Assembly (NCBI RefSeq): GCF_017876115.1
Contig: NZ_JAGINO010000001.1
Span: 124,001 to 188,000, forward strand
DNA from: Azospirillum picis
GTDB taxonomy: Bacteria; Pseudomonadota; Alphaproteobacteria; Azospirillales; Azospirillaceae
Direction of reading: 5' to 3'
DNA length: 64,000 nt
Positions 55,783-63,965 of this stretch are shown here, one piece after another. A program made the translations under genes and the position numbers. A model generated the notes under the pieces. The model did no database searches, was not told where the DNA came from, and saw only the letters and a program-made list of their open reading frames with translations. Position 1 is the first letter of the stretch. Each line of letters opens with the position of its first letter.

Positions 55783-56007
55783 ATGGCCCGTCAAAAGAAG
55801 CAACCCGTCGACAACGGCTACGCGCTGTTCGACGTGATCTACCAGGATGGCGCGCGGACCTCGAACCGCAAGGTGCCGACCGCCGACATCGACCAGTTCG
55901 ACCGCGACAACTCGATCCGCAGCTTCATCGAGGAGCAGGACCGCAAGATTGCCGAAATGTCCGGCAACCCGCGCGGACCGATCAAGTCGATCACCCCGTC
56001 GACCTGA
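55783..56007 (+). CDS. Small conserved-looking protein, unknown
   Basis: 74 residues with a compact mixed sequence: YALFDVIYQDGARTSNRKVP, DQFDRDNSIRSFIEEQDRKI and a PRGPIKSI tail. AGGAGGACAGGCC before the ATG is a strong ribosome site. It follows the previous small gene by 34 bases and is probably cotranscribed. Its stop is 30 bases from the convergent cheR stop. No domain is recognised. Confidence 0.75.
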   Translation: MARQKKQPVDNGYALFDVIYQDGARTSNRKVPTADIDQFDRDNSIRSFIEEQDRKIAEMSGNPRGPIKSITPST

Positions 56008-56037
56008 TCGGGTGTCAAGCCGGCGGCGGGTGTCCCC

Positions 56038-56877
56038 TTACGCCACCTTGGCGCCGGCGGCGGAAAAGCCGCCCAGGCTGTAGAGACCGCGTTGGCCCTC
56101 CACCGGCTTGAACCGTTCGGTGATGCCCAGCACGGTCTCGGCACCGCCCAGATAGAGCACGCCATCCTGCGGCATCTGGCGGGAGATCGATTCCAGCACC
56201 TTGGCCTTGGTCGGCTGGTCGAAATAGATGAGCACGTTGCGGCAGAAGACGATGTCGAACTGCCCCAGGGCCGACAGGTCGCCCAGCAGGTTCCACTCAC
56301 GGAACGACACCATCTGGCGGAGCTGCGGGTTGATCTGCCACTTGTCGCCGTTCTGCTTGAAGTGCTTCACCAGCATGGTGATTGGCAGGCCGCGCTGCAC
56401 TTCGAACTGGGTGTAGACGCCCGACTTCGCCCTCTCCACCATTTCCGCCGAGATGTCGGTGCCGACGATCTCGATCCGCCAGCCGGCCAGCCTGGCCGCC
56501 TCGTCGTTCAGGATCATCGACAGCGAATAGGCTTCCTGCCCCGAGGAGCAGGCGGCCGACCAGATGCGCAAGGACCGCTTGGTGGCCCGCGCCTCCATCA
56601 GGCGTGGCAGGACGAGTTGGCGGAACTGGTCGAACGGCTTCTGGTCCCGGAAGAAGGACGACTCGTTGGTCGTCATCGCCTCCGTGATGTCGCGCAGGAG
56701 CGCCTCGTCCTTGCGGGTGCGGACGGTGGTGGCGAGCTCCTCCAGCCCTTTCATGTTCCACTTGCGCGCCACCGGCATCAGCCGGGATTCGAGCAGGTAG
56801 GCCTTGTCCCGGGTCAGGACCAGGCCGGAACGCTGCTTGAGCAGCGTGGAGAACATGTCGAAATCTTCGACTCTCAT
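56038..56877 (-). CDS. cheR: Chemotaxis protein methyltransferase CheR
   Basis: 279 residues. The N-terminal helical domain precedes the methyltransferase domain, with TNESSFFRDQKPFDQF, the SAM site RIWSAACSSGQEAYSLSM, GTDISAEMVERAKSGVY, and FDIVFCRNVLIYFDQPTK. It methylates glutamates of chemoreceptors. The start overlaps the cheB stop (ATGA). It is the last gene of cheA-cheW-cheY-cheB-cheR. Confidence 0.96.
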   Translation of the reverse strand: MRVEDFDMFSTLLKQRSGLVLTRDKAYLLESRLMPVARKWNMKGLEELATTVRTRKDEALLRDITEAMTTNESSFFRDQKPFDQFRQLVLPRLMEARATKRSLRIWSAACSSGQEAYSLSMILNDEAARLAGWRIEIVGTDISAEMVERAKSGVYTQFEVQRGLPITMLVKHFKQNGDKWQINPQLRQMVSFREWNLLGDLSALGQFDIVFCRNVLIYFDQPTKAKVLESISRQMPQDGVLYLGGAETVLGITERFKPVEGQRGLYSLGGFSAAGAKVA

Positions 56878-58034
56878 GCTGCCCTCGTCGCGAGCTTGCG
56901 GATGTGGGGACCGATTTCCTTGAGCGGCAGAATGGCGTTGCAGATGCCGGCCTGCGCCACCGCGCCCGGCATGCCCCAGACGACGCTGGACGCTTCGTCC
57001 TGCGCGATCAGCGTGCCGCCGCTGTTGACCACGTCGGTGCAGCCCTTCAACCCGTCCTGCCCCATGCCGGTCAGGATGCAGGCCAGGATCTTGCGGCCGC
57101 CATAAGCCTTGAGGATCGACCGCATCATCGGGTCGACCGCCGGCCGGCAGAAGTTCTCCGGCGGATCCTTGCTCAGCGCGATGACGTTCGTGCCGGCGCG
57201 CTGCGCCACCAGCATGTGGAAGTCGCCGGGAGCGATGTAGCAGCGGTTCTGCACGATCGGCTCGCCGTCCTTGGCCTCGCGCGCGTCGATCCCGCACTGG
57301 CGGGTGATGTGCTCGGCCAGGATGGTCGTGAAGGTCGCCGGCATATGCTGGGTGATCAGGATCGGCTGGCTGACGCCGGCCTTCATGTGCGACAGCACCT
57401 CGAACAGCGCCTGCGGACCGCCGGTGGAACTGCCGATGGCGATGACGTCCGGCCTCACCGCGATCGCCCCGGCCGCCGGCCGCGTGACGATCGGCCCGAC
57501 CTCGCGCTTGAAGCTCAAGGGAGCGGCCGGGACCAGCGGCCGGATCTCGCCGCGGGTGCGCGACCCGGCGCGCCTTGCGGCGGCGCCCAGCGCCTTGACC
57601 TTCGCCACCAGTTCGCGCTTGAAATCCTCCGCCCCGCCGATCTCGCGGGTGGAGGTCGGCTTGGGGATGTAATCGGCGGCGCCGGCGGACAGGCAGCGGA
57701 TGGAGACGTCGGCCCCGCGCAGCGTCAGCGTCGAGGCCATGATGATCTTCACCTGCGGCGCCACCGCCAGCAGCTTGGGGATGGCCGTCAACCCGTCCAT
57801 CACCGGCATCTCGATGTCGAGGACGATGACGTCGATGGAGTTTCGCTGCAGGGAGTTGACCGCCATCTGGCCGTCGCCAACCGAGGTGACGACACGGATG
57901 TCGGCGTCCCCTTCCAGCGCACGGGTCAGAAGGCCGCGGATGACGGCGGAGTCGTCCACCACCATGACCCGTACGGGATCCGGGTTGGCCGGTCGCGCGG
58001 TGGTGAGGGGGCCTCTGCCAAAACTGTCCGACAT
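56874..58034 (-). CDS. cheB: Chemotaxis methylesterase CheB
   Basis: 386 residues. The receiver domain has VRVMVVDDSAVIRGLL and the phospho-Asp in VIVLDIEMPVMDG. After a linker, the esterase domain has the catalytic serine in IGSSTGGPQAL, the histidine in QHMPATFT, and the aspartate in LTGMGQDGLKG. It removes receptor methyl groups when phosphorylated by CheA. A 131-base gap separates it from cheY. Confidence 0.96.
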   Translation of the reverse strand: MSDSFGRGPLTTARPANPDPVRVMVVDDSAVIRGLLTRALEGDADIRVVTSVGDGQMAVNSLQRNSIDVIVLDIEMPVMDGLTAIPKLLAVAPQVKIIMASTLTLRGADVSIRCLSAGAADYIPKPTSTREIGGAEDFKRELVAKVKALGAAARRAGSRTRGEIRPLVPAAPLSFKREVGPIVTRPAAGAIAVRPDVIAIGSSTGGPQALFEVLSHMKAGVSQPILITQHMPATFTTILAEHITRQCGIDAREAKDGEPIVQNRCYIAPGDFHMLVAQRAGTNVIALSKDPPENFCRPAVDPMMRSILKAYGGRKILACILTGMGQDGLKGCTDVVNSGGTLIAQDEASSVVWGMPGAVAQAGICNAILPLKEIGPHIRKLATRAA

Positions 58035-58165
58035 AACGGCAAGTCGCCTTTCAACTCGACAAGTTCAACGCGGTCGGGTGGCATCGCCGGCAGGGTGCCG
58101 GAGCGATGGTCCGGCCGCCGCGCCCGATCATCCGGTGACCGCATGCCGCGCCCGGCGGCCGAGCA

Positions 58166-58531
58166 TCACAGCAGCCCGACCTGCGCGAACTTGGTCTGGA
58201 TGATGTCGCTGTCGAAGGGTTTCATGATGTACTCGTTGGCCCCGGCCGACAGCGCCTCCTGGATGTGGGCGAGATCGTTCTCGGTGGTGCAGAACACGAC
58301 CTTGGGCGTCTCGCCGCCGCTCATCTTGCGCAGCCGGCGCAGGAACTCGATACCGGTCATCACCGGCATGTTCCAGTCCAGCAGGATGGCGTCGGGCATC
58401 TGCGCCGCGCAGGCTTCCATCGCCTGCTTGCCGTCCTCGGCCTCGGAGCAGGCGAAGTTCAGCTCTTCCAGGATCTTGCGCGCGACCTTGCGGACCACGC
58501 GGCTGTCGTCGACCACCAGGCAGGATTTCAT
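58166..58531 (-). CDS. cheY: Chemotaxis response regulator CheY
   Basis: 121 residues, a single receiver domain. Acidic pocket CLVVDDSRVVR, phospho-Asp in AILLDWNMPVMTG, Thr in VVFCTTEND, Lys in IMKPFDSD. It carries the CheA signal to the motor or other targets. In Azospirillum the Che1 CheY affects swimming speed, which may or may not hold here. It lies between cheW and cheB. Confidence 0.95.
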   Translation of the reverse strand: MKSCLVVDDSRVVRKVARKILEELNFACSEAEDGKQAMEACAAQMPDAILLDWNMPVMTGIEFLRRLRKMSGGETPKVVFCTTENDLAHIQEALSAGANEYIMKPFDSDIIQTKFAQVGLL

Positions 58532-58606
58532 TGCGGCAGGGCCTCGGTCATCAGTTCGTCGGCGGGACCGGCCGGGGATCGCGGCGCCCGCAGGCGCCGC
58601 GGACCG

Positions 58607-59107
58607 TCAGGCCGTCTCGATGGTCGTGAAGTTGAGCAGACGCGGCACGTCCAGCACAACCATCAACTGGCCGTTCAGCCTGTAAATTCCGGTGGATACC
58701 TCACGCCAGCGCGGGTCCAGGGTCGCCGGATTGCGCTCGAAGTCCTCCTTGGTGAGGCTCAGGACCTCGCCCACCGAGTCGACCATCAGGCTGTACAGCT
58801 CGCCGCGCAGGTCGACGACGATCGACATGCCCGGCTTGTCCTTCGGCCTGCCGGGAAGCCCGAGCCGCAGGCGGACGTCGATGGCGGTGACGATGCGCCC
58901 GCGCAGGTTCAGCGATCCGGCCACTTCCGGCGGGGCGAGCGGGATGCGGGTGATCCGCTGATGCCCGAGCACGTCCTGCACCTGGAGAACCGGGATGCCG
59001 AACATCTGGTCGGCGATCGTCATGGTCACGTAGTCCAGGTTGGCCGAGACGACGATGTCGTCGCCCTTCGACTTGCGGACGGTGGACGGCAGGTTGGCGT
59101 TGCTCAT
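58607..59107 (-). CDS. cheW: Chemotaxis coupling protein CheW
   Basis: 166 residues. DYVTMTIADQMFGIPVLQVQ opens the CheW fold. Further blocks are GSLNLRGRIVTAIDVRLRLG, YSLMVDSVGEVLSL and IYRLNGQLMVVLDVPRLL. It couples receptors to CheA. The start overlaps the cheA stop by ATGA, which implies coupled synthesis in matched amounts. Confidence 0.95.
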   Translation of the reverse strand: MSNANLPSTVRKSKGDDIVVSANLDYVTMTIADQMFGIPVLQVQDVLGHQRITRIPLAPPEVAGSLNLRGRIVTAIDVRLRLGLPGRPKDKPGMSIVVDLRGELYSLMVDSVGEVLSLTKEDFERNPATLDPRWREVSTGIYRLNGQLMVVLDVPRLLNFTTIETA

Positions 59108-61890
59108 GCGGCACCTTTCTGGTCGGTCAGCGTCTGCTGCAGGGCGAAGAGCAGCGCGTCACGGTCGAACTTGGCAACATAGTCGTTGAAACCGGCGATC
59201 CTGCCGCGGTCGAGGTCACGGGCGCTGGCGTGGCTGGAGAGCGCCACCATCGGGATGCGCTGCCAGCGGCTGCCGTGGCGCACCGCCTCGGCGAAGTCGA
59301 AGCCGCTCATGCCCGGCATCTCGATGTCCGACACGATGACGTCGAAGTCCTCGCCCGCCTCGCAGAGCGCCAGCGCGTCACCGGCATTCTCCACCGCCGT
59401 CACGTCGTAGCCGGCGACCGACAGCAGCGGCGTCAGCAGGTTGCGGAAGAACGGGCTGTCGTCGACCAGCAGCACGCGCTGCAGCTTCTCCTCCTCGAAG
59501 CCTTCCTGGGCGGAGGAGCCGAACCAGTCCTTGTAGGCCTGGGTCAGGAAGAAGCCGGCGTCGATCACCTCCGTCGCCTTGCCGGCGATGATGGCGGACC
59601 CCATCAGGCCGGGACGCTCCGCGGCGAGCTGGACGTTCAGCTTCTCCTCCACGATGTCGACGATCTCGTCGACGATCAGGCCCATCGACCGGTCGCCGTC
59701 GGCGAAGACCAGCACCGGCTGGCGGCCTTCGTTGGCCAGCGAGAAGTGCGGGTCGATCGGCACCAGCGGCATCAGCTTGCCGCGGTACTGGACGACCGGC
59801 AGGCCGTTCGACAGCTCCACCGTCGCGAGGTCGACATCCTCCAGGCGGGCGACCAGCGACAGCGGCACCGCCTTGGGCGCGCCCTCGCCGGCACGGAACA
59901 GCAGGAGCGCCATCTTGTCCTCCTGGCGCTGGGTCTGGACCGCGGTGGTCTCCTTGCCGGCCGCCTCGCCCATCGCCATCTCGCCGGTGGCCGACGCGAT
60001 GCCATTGGGGTCGAGGATCATGATGACCGAGCCGTCGCCGAGGATGGTGTTGCCCGAGAACATCTCGATGTGGCGCAGGATCGGCGCCACCGGCTTCACC
60101 ACGATTTCCTCGGTGTCGAACACGCGGTCGACCATGATGCCGAAGGTGTAGGTGCCGACCTGGGTGACGACGATGAAGGTCTCGTCCTCCGGCTTCTTGG
60201 CACCCTCGTTGTCGTCCAGCCGCAGCAGCTCCTGCAGCGACACCAGCGGCAGCAGGCGGTTGCGCAGGCGCAGGACCGGCGTGCCCTTCAGGCGCTCGAT
60301 GGTGTGCTCGCTGTCGGCGGCGGCGCGCACCAGTTCCACCACGCTGATCTGCGGGATGGCGAAGCGCTCGCCGGCACACTCGACGATCAGGGCGGAGACG
60401 ATGGCCAGCGTCAGCGGGATCTTGATGACGAAGGTCGAGCCCTTGCCCTGGGCCGACTTGATCTCGATCGTGCCGCCGATCTTCTCGATGTTGGTCTTCA
60501 CCACGTCCATGCCGACGCCGCGGCCCGACACGTTGGTGACCTTGGCGGCGGTCGAGAAGCCGGGCTTCATGATGAACTGGATGATCTGCTGGTCGGTCAT
60601 CGAGGCCAGCTCGATCTCCGACGCCATCCCGTTCTGGATCGCCTTCTGCTTGATCCGGTCGATGGCAAGTCCCTTGCCGTCGTCCTGGATCTCGATGATG
60701 ATGTGGCCGCCCTCGTGATAGGCGTTCAGCGTGATGCGGCCGGTTTCCGTCTTGCCGGCCTTCAGGCGCTCCGCCGGGATCTCCAGGCCATGGTCGGCGC
60801 TGTTGCGCACCATGTGGGTCAGCGGGTCCTTGATCAGCTCCAGCACCTGGCGGTCCAGCTCGGTGTCGGCGCCGAGCATCTGGAGGTCGATCTTCTTGTT
60901 CAGTTCATGCGCCAGGTCGCGCACCAGGCGCGGCAGCTTGGCCCAGGCGTTGCCGATCGGCTGCATGCGCGTCTTCATGACGCCTTCCTGCAGTTCCGAC
61001 GTGACATGGTTCAGGCGCTGCAGCGGCGCTGCGAACTCGCTCTCCTTCTGCGACCGCAGGATCTGGAGAAGCTGGTTGCGGGTCAGCACCAGCTCCGACA
61101 CCATGGTCATCAGGTTTTCGAGCAGGTCGACGTTGACGCGGATGGTCTGCGCGGCGACCGCCGACTCCTTGGTCGCGGCCTCGGCCCCGGCGTCGGTGCC
61201 GCCTGCGCCGCCGGCGGCGGCGACCGGCGCCACCGGGGCGGGCATCTTGGCGGCCGCAGGCTCGGCGTCCGACAGGACGAGATCATGCGACGGCGCCGGC
61301 TCTTCGGGCGGCTCAGGCGCGCGGGTGGCCACGGCCGTTCCGGCGGGTGCCGCCGGGGTGGCGGGCACGTCGTTCGGTCCGGGGGTGGAGTTCCAGATCG
61401 CCTCCAGCTCCTCCAGCGACATCGGCCGGTTCTCGGCGGCGGGCGCCGCGGGTGCGGGCGGCGGTGGCGGCGGCGGGGCCGCAGCCGCCACCGTTGCCGG
61501 GGCGTTGCCCAGCTTGCCTTCGGCGCACAGGTTCAGCCGCTCGATCAGCGGCAGGTCGTCGCCGGGAGGCTCGGCTTCCGTCGCCTCGAGGACGGCCAGA
61601 AGGCTCTTGATGGTGTCCAGCGCCTGCAGGATCAGCGACACCGCTTCCGGGTTGATCGTCAGTTCGCCGTCGCGGAACTTGCCCAGCACGTTCTCGGATG
61701 CGTGCGCCACCTTTTCCAGGCGGGGCAGGCCGAGGAAGCCGCAAGTGCCCTTGATCGTATGAACGAGCCGGAAGATGTTCGACAGCAGTTCCGGATTGTT
61801 GGGATTCTGCTCCAACCGCACCAGCTCGACATCGAGCACCGAGAGGTTTTCGTTGGTCTCCGTCAGAAATTCGGAAAGCAGATCATCCAT
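59104..61890 (-). CDS. cheA: Hybrid chemotaxis kinase CheA with two CheW-like domains and a receiver
   Basis: 928 residues. The HPt domain has His44 in RLVHTIKGTCGFLG. A long Ala/Pro linker (about 130-280) replaces a clear CheY-binding P2 domain. It is followed by P3 dimerisation (VNVDLLENLMTMVSELVLTR), the ATPase domain (HMVRNSADHGLE, GRGVGMDVVKTNI), a first CheW-like domain (about 485-625), a second CheW-like domain (about 650-785) and a C-terminal receiver (VLLVDDSPFFRNLL, phospho-Asp in VIVSDIEMPGMSG). The gene order downstream is that of the Azospirillum Che1 operon. The start MDDLLSEFL is the usual CheA N-terminus; no membrane segment precedes it. Confidence 0.95.
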   Translation of the reverse strand: MDDLLSEFLTETNENLSVLDVELVRLEQNPNNPELLSNIFRLVHTIKGTCGFLGLPRLEKVAHASENVLGKFRDGELTINPEAVSLILQALDTIKSLLAVLEATEAEPPGDDLPLIERLNLCAEGKLGNAPATVAAAAPPPPPPPAPAAPAAENRPMSLEELEAIWNSTPGPNDVPATPAAPAGTAVATRAPEPPEEPAPSHDLVLSDAEPAAAKMPAPVAPVAAAGGAGGTDAGAEAATKESAVAAQTIRVNVDLLENLMTMVSELVLTRNQLLQILRSQKESEFAAPLQRLNHVTSELQEGVMKTRMQPIGNAWAKLPRLVRDLAHELNKKIDLQMLGADTELDRQVLELIKDPLTHMVRNSADHGLEIPAERLKAGKTETGRITLNAYHEGGHIIIEIQDDGKGLAIDRIKQKAIQNGMASEIELASMTDQQIIQFIMKPGFSTAAKVTNVSGRGVGMDVVKTNIEKIGGTIEIKSAQGKGSTFVIKIPLTLAIVSALIVECAGERFAIPQISVVELVRAAADSEHTIERLKGTPVLRLRNRLLPLVSLQELLRLDDNEGAKKPEDETFIVVTQVGTYTFGIMVDRVFDTEEIVVKPVAPILRHIEMFSGNTILGDGSVIMILDPNGIASATGEMAMGEAAGKETTAVQTQRQEDKMALLLFRAGEGAPKAVPLSLVARLEDVDLATVELSNGLPVVQYRGKLMPLVPIDPHFSLANEGRQPVLVFADGDRSMGLIVDEIVDIVEEKLNVQLAAERPGLMGSAIIAGKATEVIDAGFFLTQAYKDWFGSSAQEGFEEEKLQRVLLVDDSPFFRNLLTPLLSVAGYDVTAVENAGDALALCEAGEDFDVIVSDIEMPGMSGFDFAEAVRHGSRWQRIPMVALSSHASARDLDRGRIAGFNDYVAKFDRDALLFALQQTLTDQKGAA

Positions 61891-62008
61891 GTCGCATTCC
61901 CCAGGCCCAATGTTAATGGTCCGCGCCGGCCTGCTGCTCGATCGGACGGCGTTGAAATCGGCCGTCCGCGTTCCAGTCCAGGTAAGCCGGGAGCCTGTCA
62001 AACACTGA

Positions 62009-62023
62009 TTAAGAGAACCTTAC
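62009..62023. promoter_or_regulatory. CtrA-like box upstream of cheA
   Basis: TTAA-N7-TTAC (TTAAGAGAACCTTAC) matches the CtrA consensus TTAA-N7-TTAA at seven of eight specified bases. It lies about 120 bases upstream of cheA and 70 upstream of the divergent small gene. Binding is inference. Confidence 0.45.
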
Positions 62024-62092
62024 CTCTTCCGATAGGGGGGATGCGCAATGCCGGCCCGCGAACCGGGAAGCAACGTTGTCACAGGAGGACAG

Positions 62093-62266
62093 ATGACCGA
62101 CACAGAACTCGCCCATTCCGTGCGCGAGGCCGTCGAGCGCCTCAATCTCGCGCTGGCGGAAGCCGCAAGGCACAATCTGGCCGTGACCCTGCGCACCACG
62201 TCCCACCAGACCACCGGAGGGGTCGAGCAGGTCGTGGTGGAGCCGCAAATCTTCAAGCAGTTGTGA
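62093..62266 (+). CDS. Small helical protein divergent from cheA, unknown
   Basis: 57 residues. The amphipathic helix TELAHSVREAVERLNLALAE, then AARHNLAVTLRT, is followed by a beta-like GGVEQVVVEPQIFKQL. ACAGGAGGACAG is an excellent ribosome site. There is no known family. It lies between the che operon and chpT, converging on chpT with a 21-base gap. I judge it real from the ribosome site and the ordered protein sequence. Confidence 0.68.
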   Translation: MTDTELAHSVREAVERLNLALAEAARHNLAVTLRTTSHQTTGGVEQVVVEPQIFKQL

Positions 62267-62287
62267 GGCGCCGCTCCGGTCCGGCCA

Positions 62288-62968
62288 TCACCACTGTGCG
62301 GTGAAGACCAGCCTTTCGCTGCTTTCCGTCGCGACCGATATGCGGAAGCCGTCGCTCTCCGCCAGCCGACCGGCGAGATAGGCGTGGATGGTGCGCGGCG
62401 TCAGGGCGTCCGCGGTGGCGGTGCCGGCCAGCGCCGCGGCGGCCTCCGGGTTCAGGGTGCCGGGGCGGCCGGCGGCGGTCACGATCACGCGGCCGCTCTC
62501 CTCCCCGCCCTCCGCGGCGACGGAGACGAGTCCCCCATGGGTCAGTGCCTCGTCGGCCAGCAGGATCAGGTTCAGCAGCAGCTTCACCACGCCGCGGCGC
62601 TGGGCGGTCATGTCGTGCGGCACGCCGGCCGGCCAATCCAGCCGTGTCCGCCCGCCCTCCACCCAGCCGCTCGCGGCCGCGCGGGCATCGCCGAACCCCT
62701 TCTGGTCGCGGCCTGCCAGGCCGTAGGCGAGACGGAACACCCGCAGCCGCCGGTCGGCCTGGCCGGAGGAATGATCGATCAGCTTCACCGCCTCGCCGAG
62801 GAAGCCGCTGATGGCGCTCCCCGCGCCGTCCTCGTCGTCCTGCATCTCCTCGATCAGCTCCAGCCCGTTGCGGATGGCGCCGACCGGGCTGACCAGGTCG
62901 TGGCAGAGCTTGGACGCCAGCAGCTCCAGCACACGGATGTCGACGGCGATGGGCGGGGTATCGGTCAC
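62288..62968 (-). CDS. chpT: Histidine phosphotransferase ChpT
   Basis: 226 residues. It resembles a kinase dimerisation domain followed by a degenerate ATPase domain. LELLASKLCHDLVSPVGAIRNG has the phospho-acceptor His23, and the C-terminal half keeps the fold but lacks the ATP-binding N and G boxes. This is the ChpT pattern. ChpT relays phosphate from CckA to CtrA, encoded in the same window, and to CpdR. No cckA is visible here. Confidence 0.9.
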   Translation of the reverse strand: MTDTPPIAVDIRVLELLASKLCHDLVSPVGAIRNGLELIEEMQDDEDGAGSAISGFLGEAVKLIDHSSGQADRRLRVFRLAYGLAGRDQKGFGDARAAASGWVEGGRTRLDWPAGVPHDMTAQRRGVVKLLLNLILLADEALTHGGLVSVAAEGGEESGRVIVTAAGRPGTLNPEAAAALAGTATADALTPRTIHAYLAGRLAESDGFRISVATESSERLVFTAQW

Positions 62969-63089
62969 GAGACGATCTCCGGAAAGAGGAACGGCGACGG
63001 CGGGCTGCCGGTGACTCTATACTTTCCGGGCGCCGCCGCACAGGCGGTCGCATTTCCTATGAACAACAGCGTGACGGGTGGGACGGAAC

Positions 63090-63269
63090 ATGGACGATTC
63101 GCTGGTGCCTGGCGCCTGGGTACGCCACCCCGGCCAGCCTGACTGGGGCCTCGGACAGGTGCAGTCGGCCGTCCGCAACCGCATCACCGTGAATTTCGAG
63201 CATGCGGGAAAGGTGCTGATCGACTCCGACGTGATCAGCCTGACGATCGTCGATCCGGACCAGATATGA
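63090..63269 (+). CDS. DUF3553 small protein
   Basis: 59 residues matching the DUF3553 pattern: LVPGAWVRHPGQPDWGLGQV, then TVNFEHAGKVLIDSDVISL. It resembles the small beta-barrel (CarD/Tudor-like) domain also found at the C-terminus of some helicases and transcription factors. The function is unknown. The ATG at 63090 is used; an in-frame ATG four codons upstream is possible. Confidence 0.85.
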   Translation: MDDSLVPGAWVRHPGQPDWGLGQVQSAVRNRITVNFEHAGKVLIDSDVISLTIVDPDQI

Positions 63270-63366
63270 CGGTGCGCGGTTTCGGGGCACAGCCCGGTTG
63301 CGTCGTCCCTGCCGCTTTGGTCTTATGCCGCAGGATGGGACGGGATGGACAGCCGGGAGTGAAAAG

Positions 63367-63489
63367 ATGAAGGCCATGATGCTCGGGTTCGCCGCCGCGG
63401 TGCTGATCGCGCTGGGAGCGGCGGCGGCGCTGAACGCCGTCGACCACTCCACCGCACAACGCTTCTCCGCGTCGACCGTCCGCCTCTAG
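63367..63489 (+). CDS. Very small single-helix membrane protein
   Basis: 40 residues. MKAMMLGFAAAVLIALGAAAAL is a membrane helix, followed by a short polar tail (DHSTAQRFSASTVRL). GGGAG lies eight bases before the ATG. A 16-bp hairpin begins four bases after the stop, which supports a genuine transcription unit. No family is recognised. Confidence 0.5.
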   Translation: MKAMMLGFAAAVLIALGAAAALNAVDHSTAQRFSASTVRL

Positions 63490-63492
63490 GAT

Positions 63493-63528
63493 GTGATCGT
63501 TTCGAGCGGCATCGCTTGAAACGATCAC
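63493..63528. terminator. Sixteen-base-pair hairpin between convergent genes
   Basis: GTGATCGTTTCGAGCG (63493-63508) and CGCTTGAAACGATCAC (63513-63528) pair fully, with one G-U wobble, around a GCAT loop. No T-run follows. It could be a terminator for both convergent genes or a copy of a dispersed palindromic element. Confidence 0.6.
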
Positions 63529-63551
63529 CCGGGCCTGCCGCCGCGGCGATC

Positions 63552-63965
63552 CTATCCGACCGAGAAGCGGATCGGCTGCGCGCCTTCCCACAGGGTCAGC
63601 CGGCCGAGTTCGGGCAGCGCCTCCAGACCTTCGGTGATGGTGATGAAGTGGTTGCCGGCGAGCTGCCCGACCTTGCTGGAGAAATCGACACCGCCATAGG
63701 CCAGCAGGATCTCGGTCTCGCTGATGCCGCCGGGATAGAGGATGATGTGCCCCGGCGCCGGATGGCTGGTGGCATTCTCGTAGTCGAGGCCGAAATCCGT
63801 CTTGTCGAGCGGGATCCAGACGCCCTCGCCGCTCCAGCGGACGTGGATGATCTTCGAGCTGTAGGGCAGCAGGGCGCGGAACGCCGCGCAGGTCCTCGGT
63901 GCCGCCGACGTCTCGAACCGGGCGCCGAAGGTGAAGGGGCCGGCGGTGATGGTCAGTCTGTCCAT
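63552..63965 (-). CDS. DUF3830 (cyclophilin-like fold) protein
   Basis: 137 residues. RFETSAAPRTCAAFRALLPY near the start, then SKIIHVRWSGEGVWIPL, PAPGHIILYPGGISETEILLAYG and GNHFITITEGLEAL are the DUF3830 pattern. The fold resembles cyclophilins; no activity has been established. Such proteins often lie in amino acid or hydantoin-related catabolic clusters, but the neighbouring upstream genes are beyond the window end. The gene is complete; only 35 bases of its upstream region are visible. Confidence 0.82.
   Translation of the reverse strand: MDRLTITAGPFTFGARFETSAAPRTCAAFRALLPYSSKIIHVRWSGEGVWIPLDKTDFGLDYENATSHPAPGHIILYPGGISETEILLAYGGVDFSSKVGQLAGNHFITITEGLEALPELGRLTLWEGAQPIRFSVG

Noticed and set aside
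59230..62304. A plus-strand open frame of 1,024 codons opposite cheA
   Set aside because: Arg/Gln/His/Asp-rich shadow of the CheA gene, with no domain and no ribosome site.
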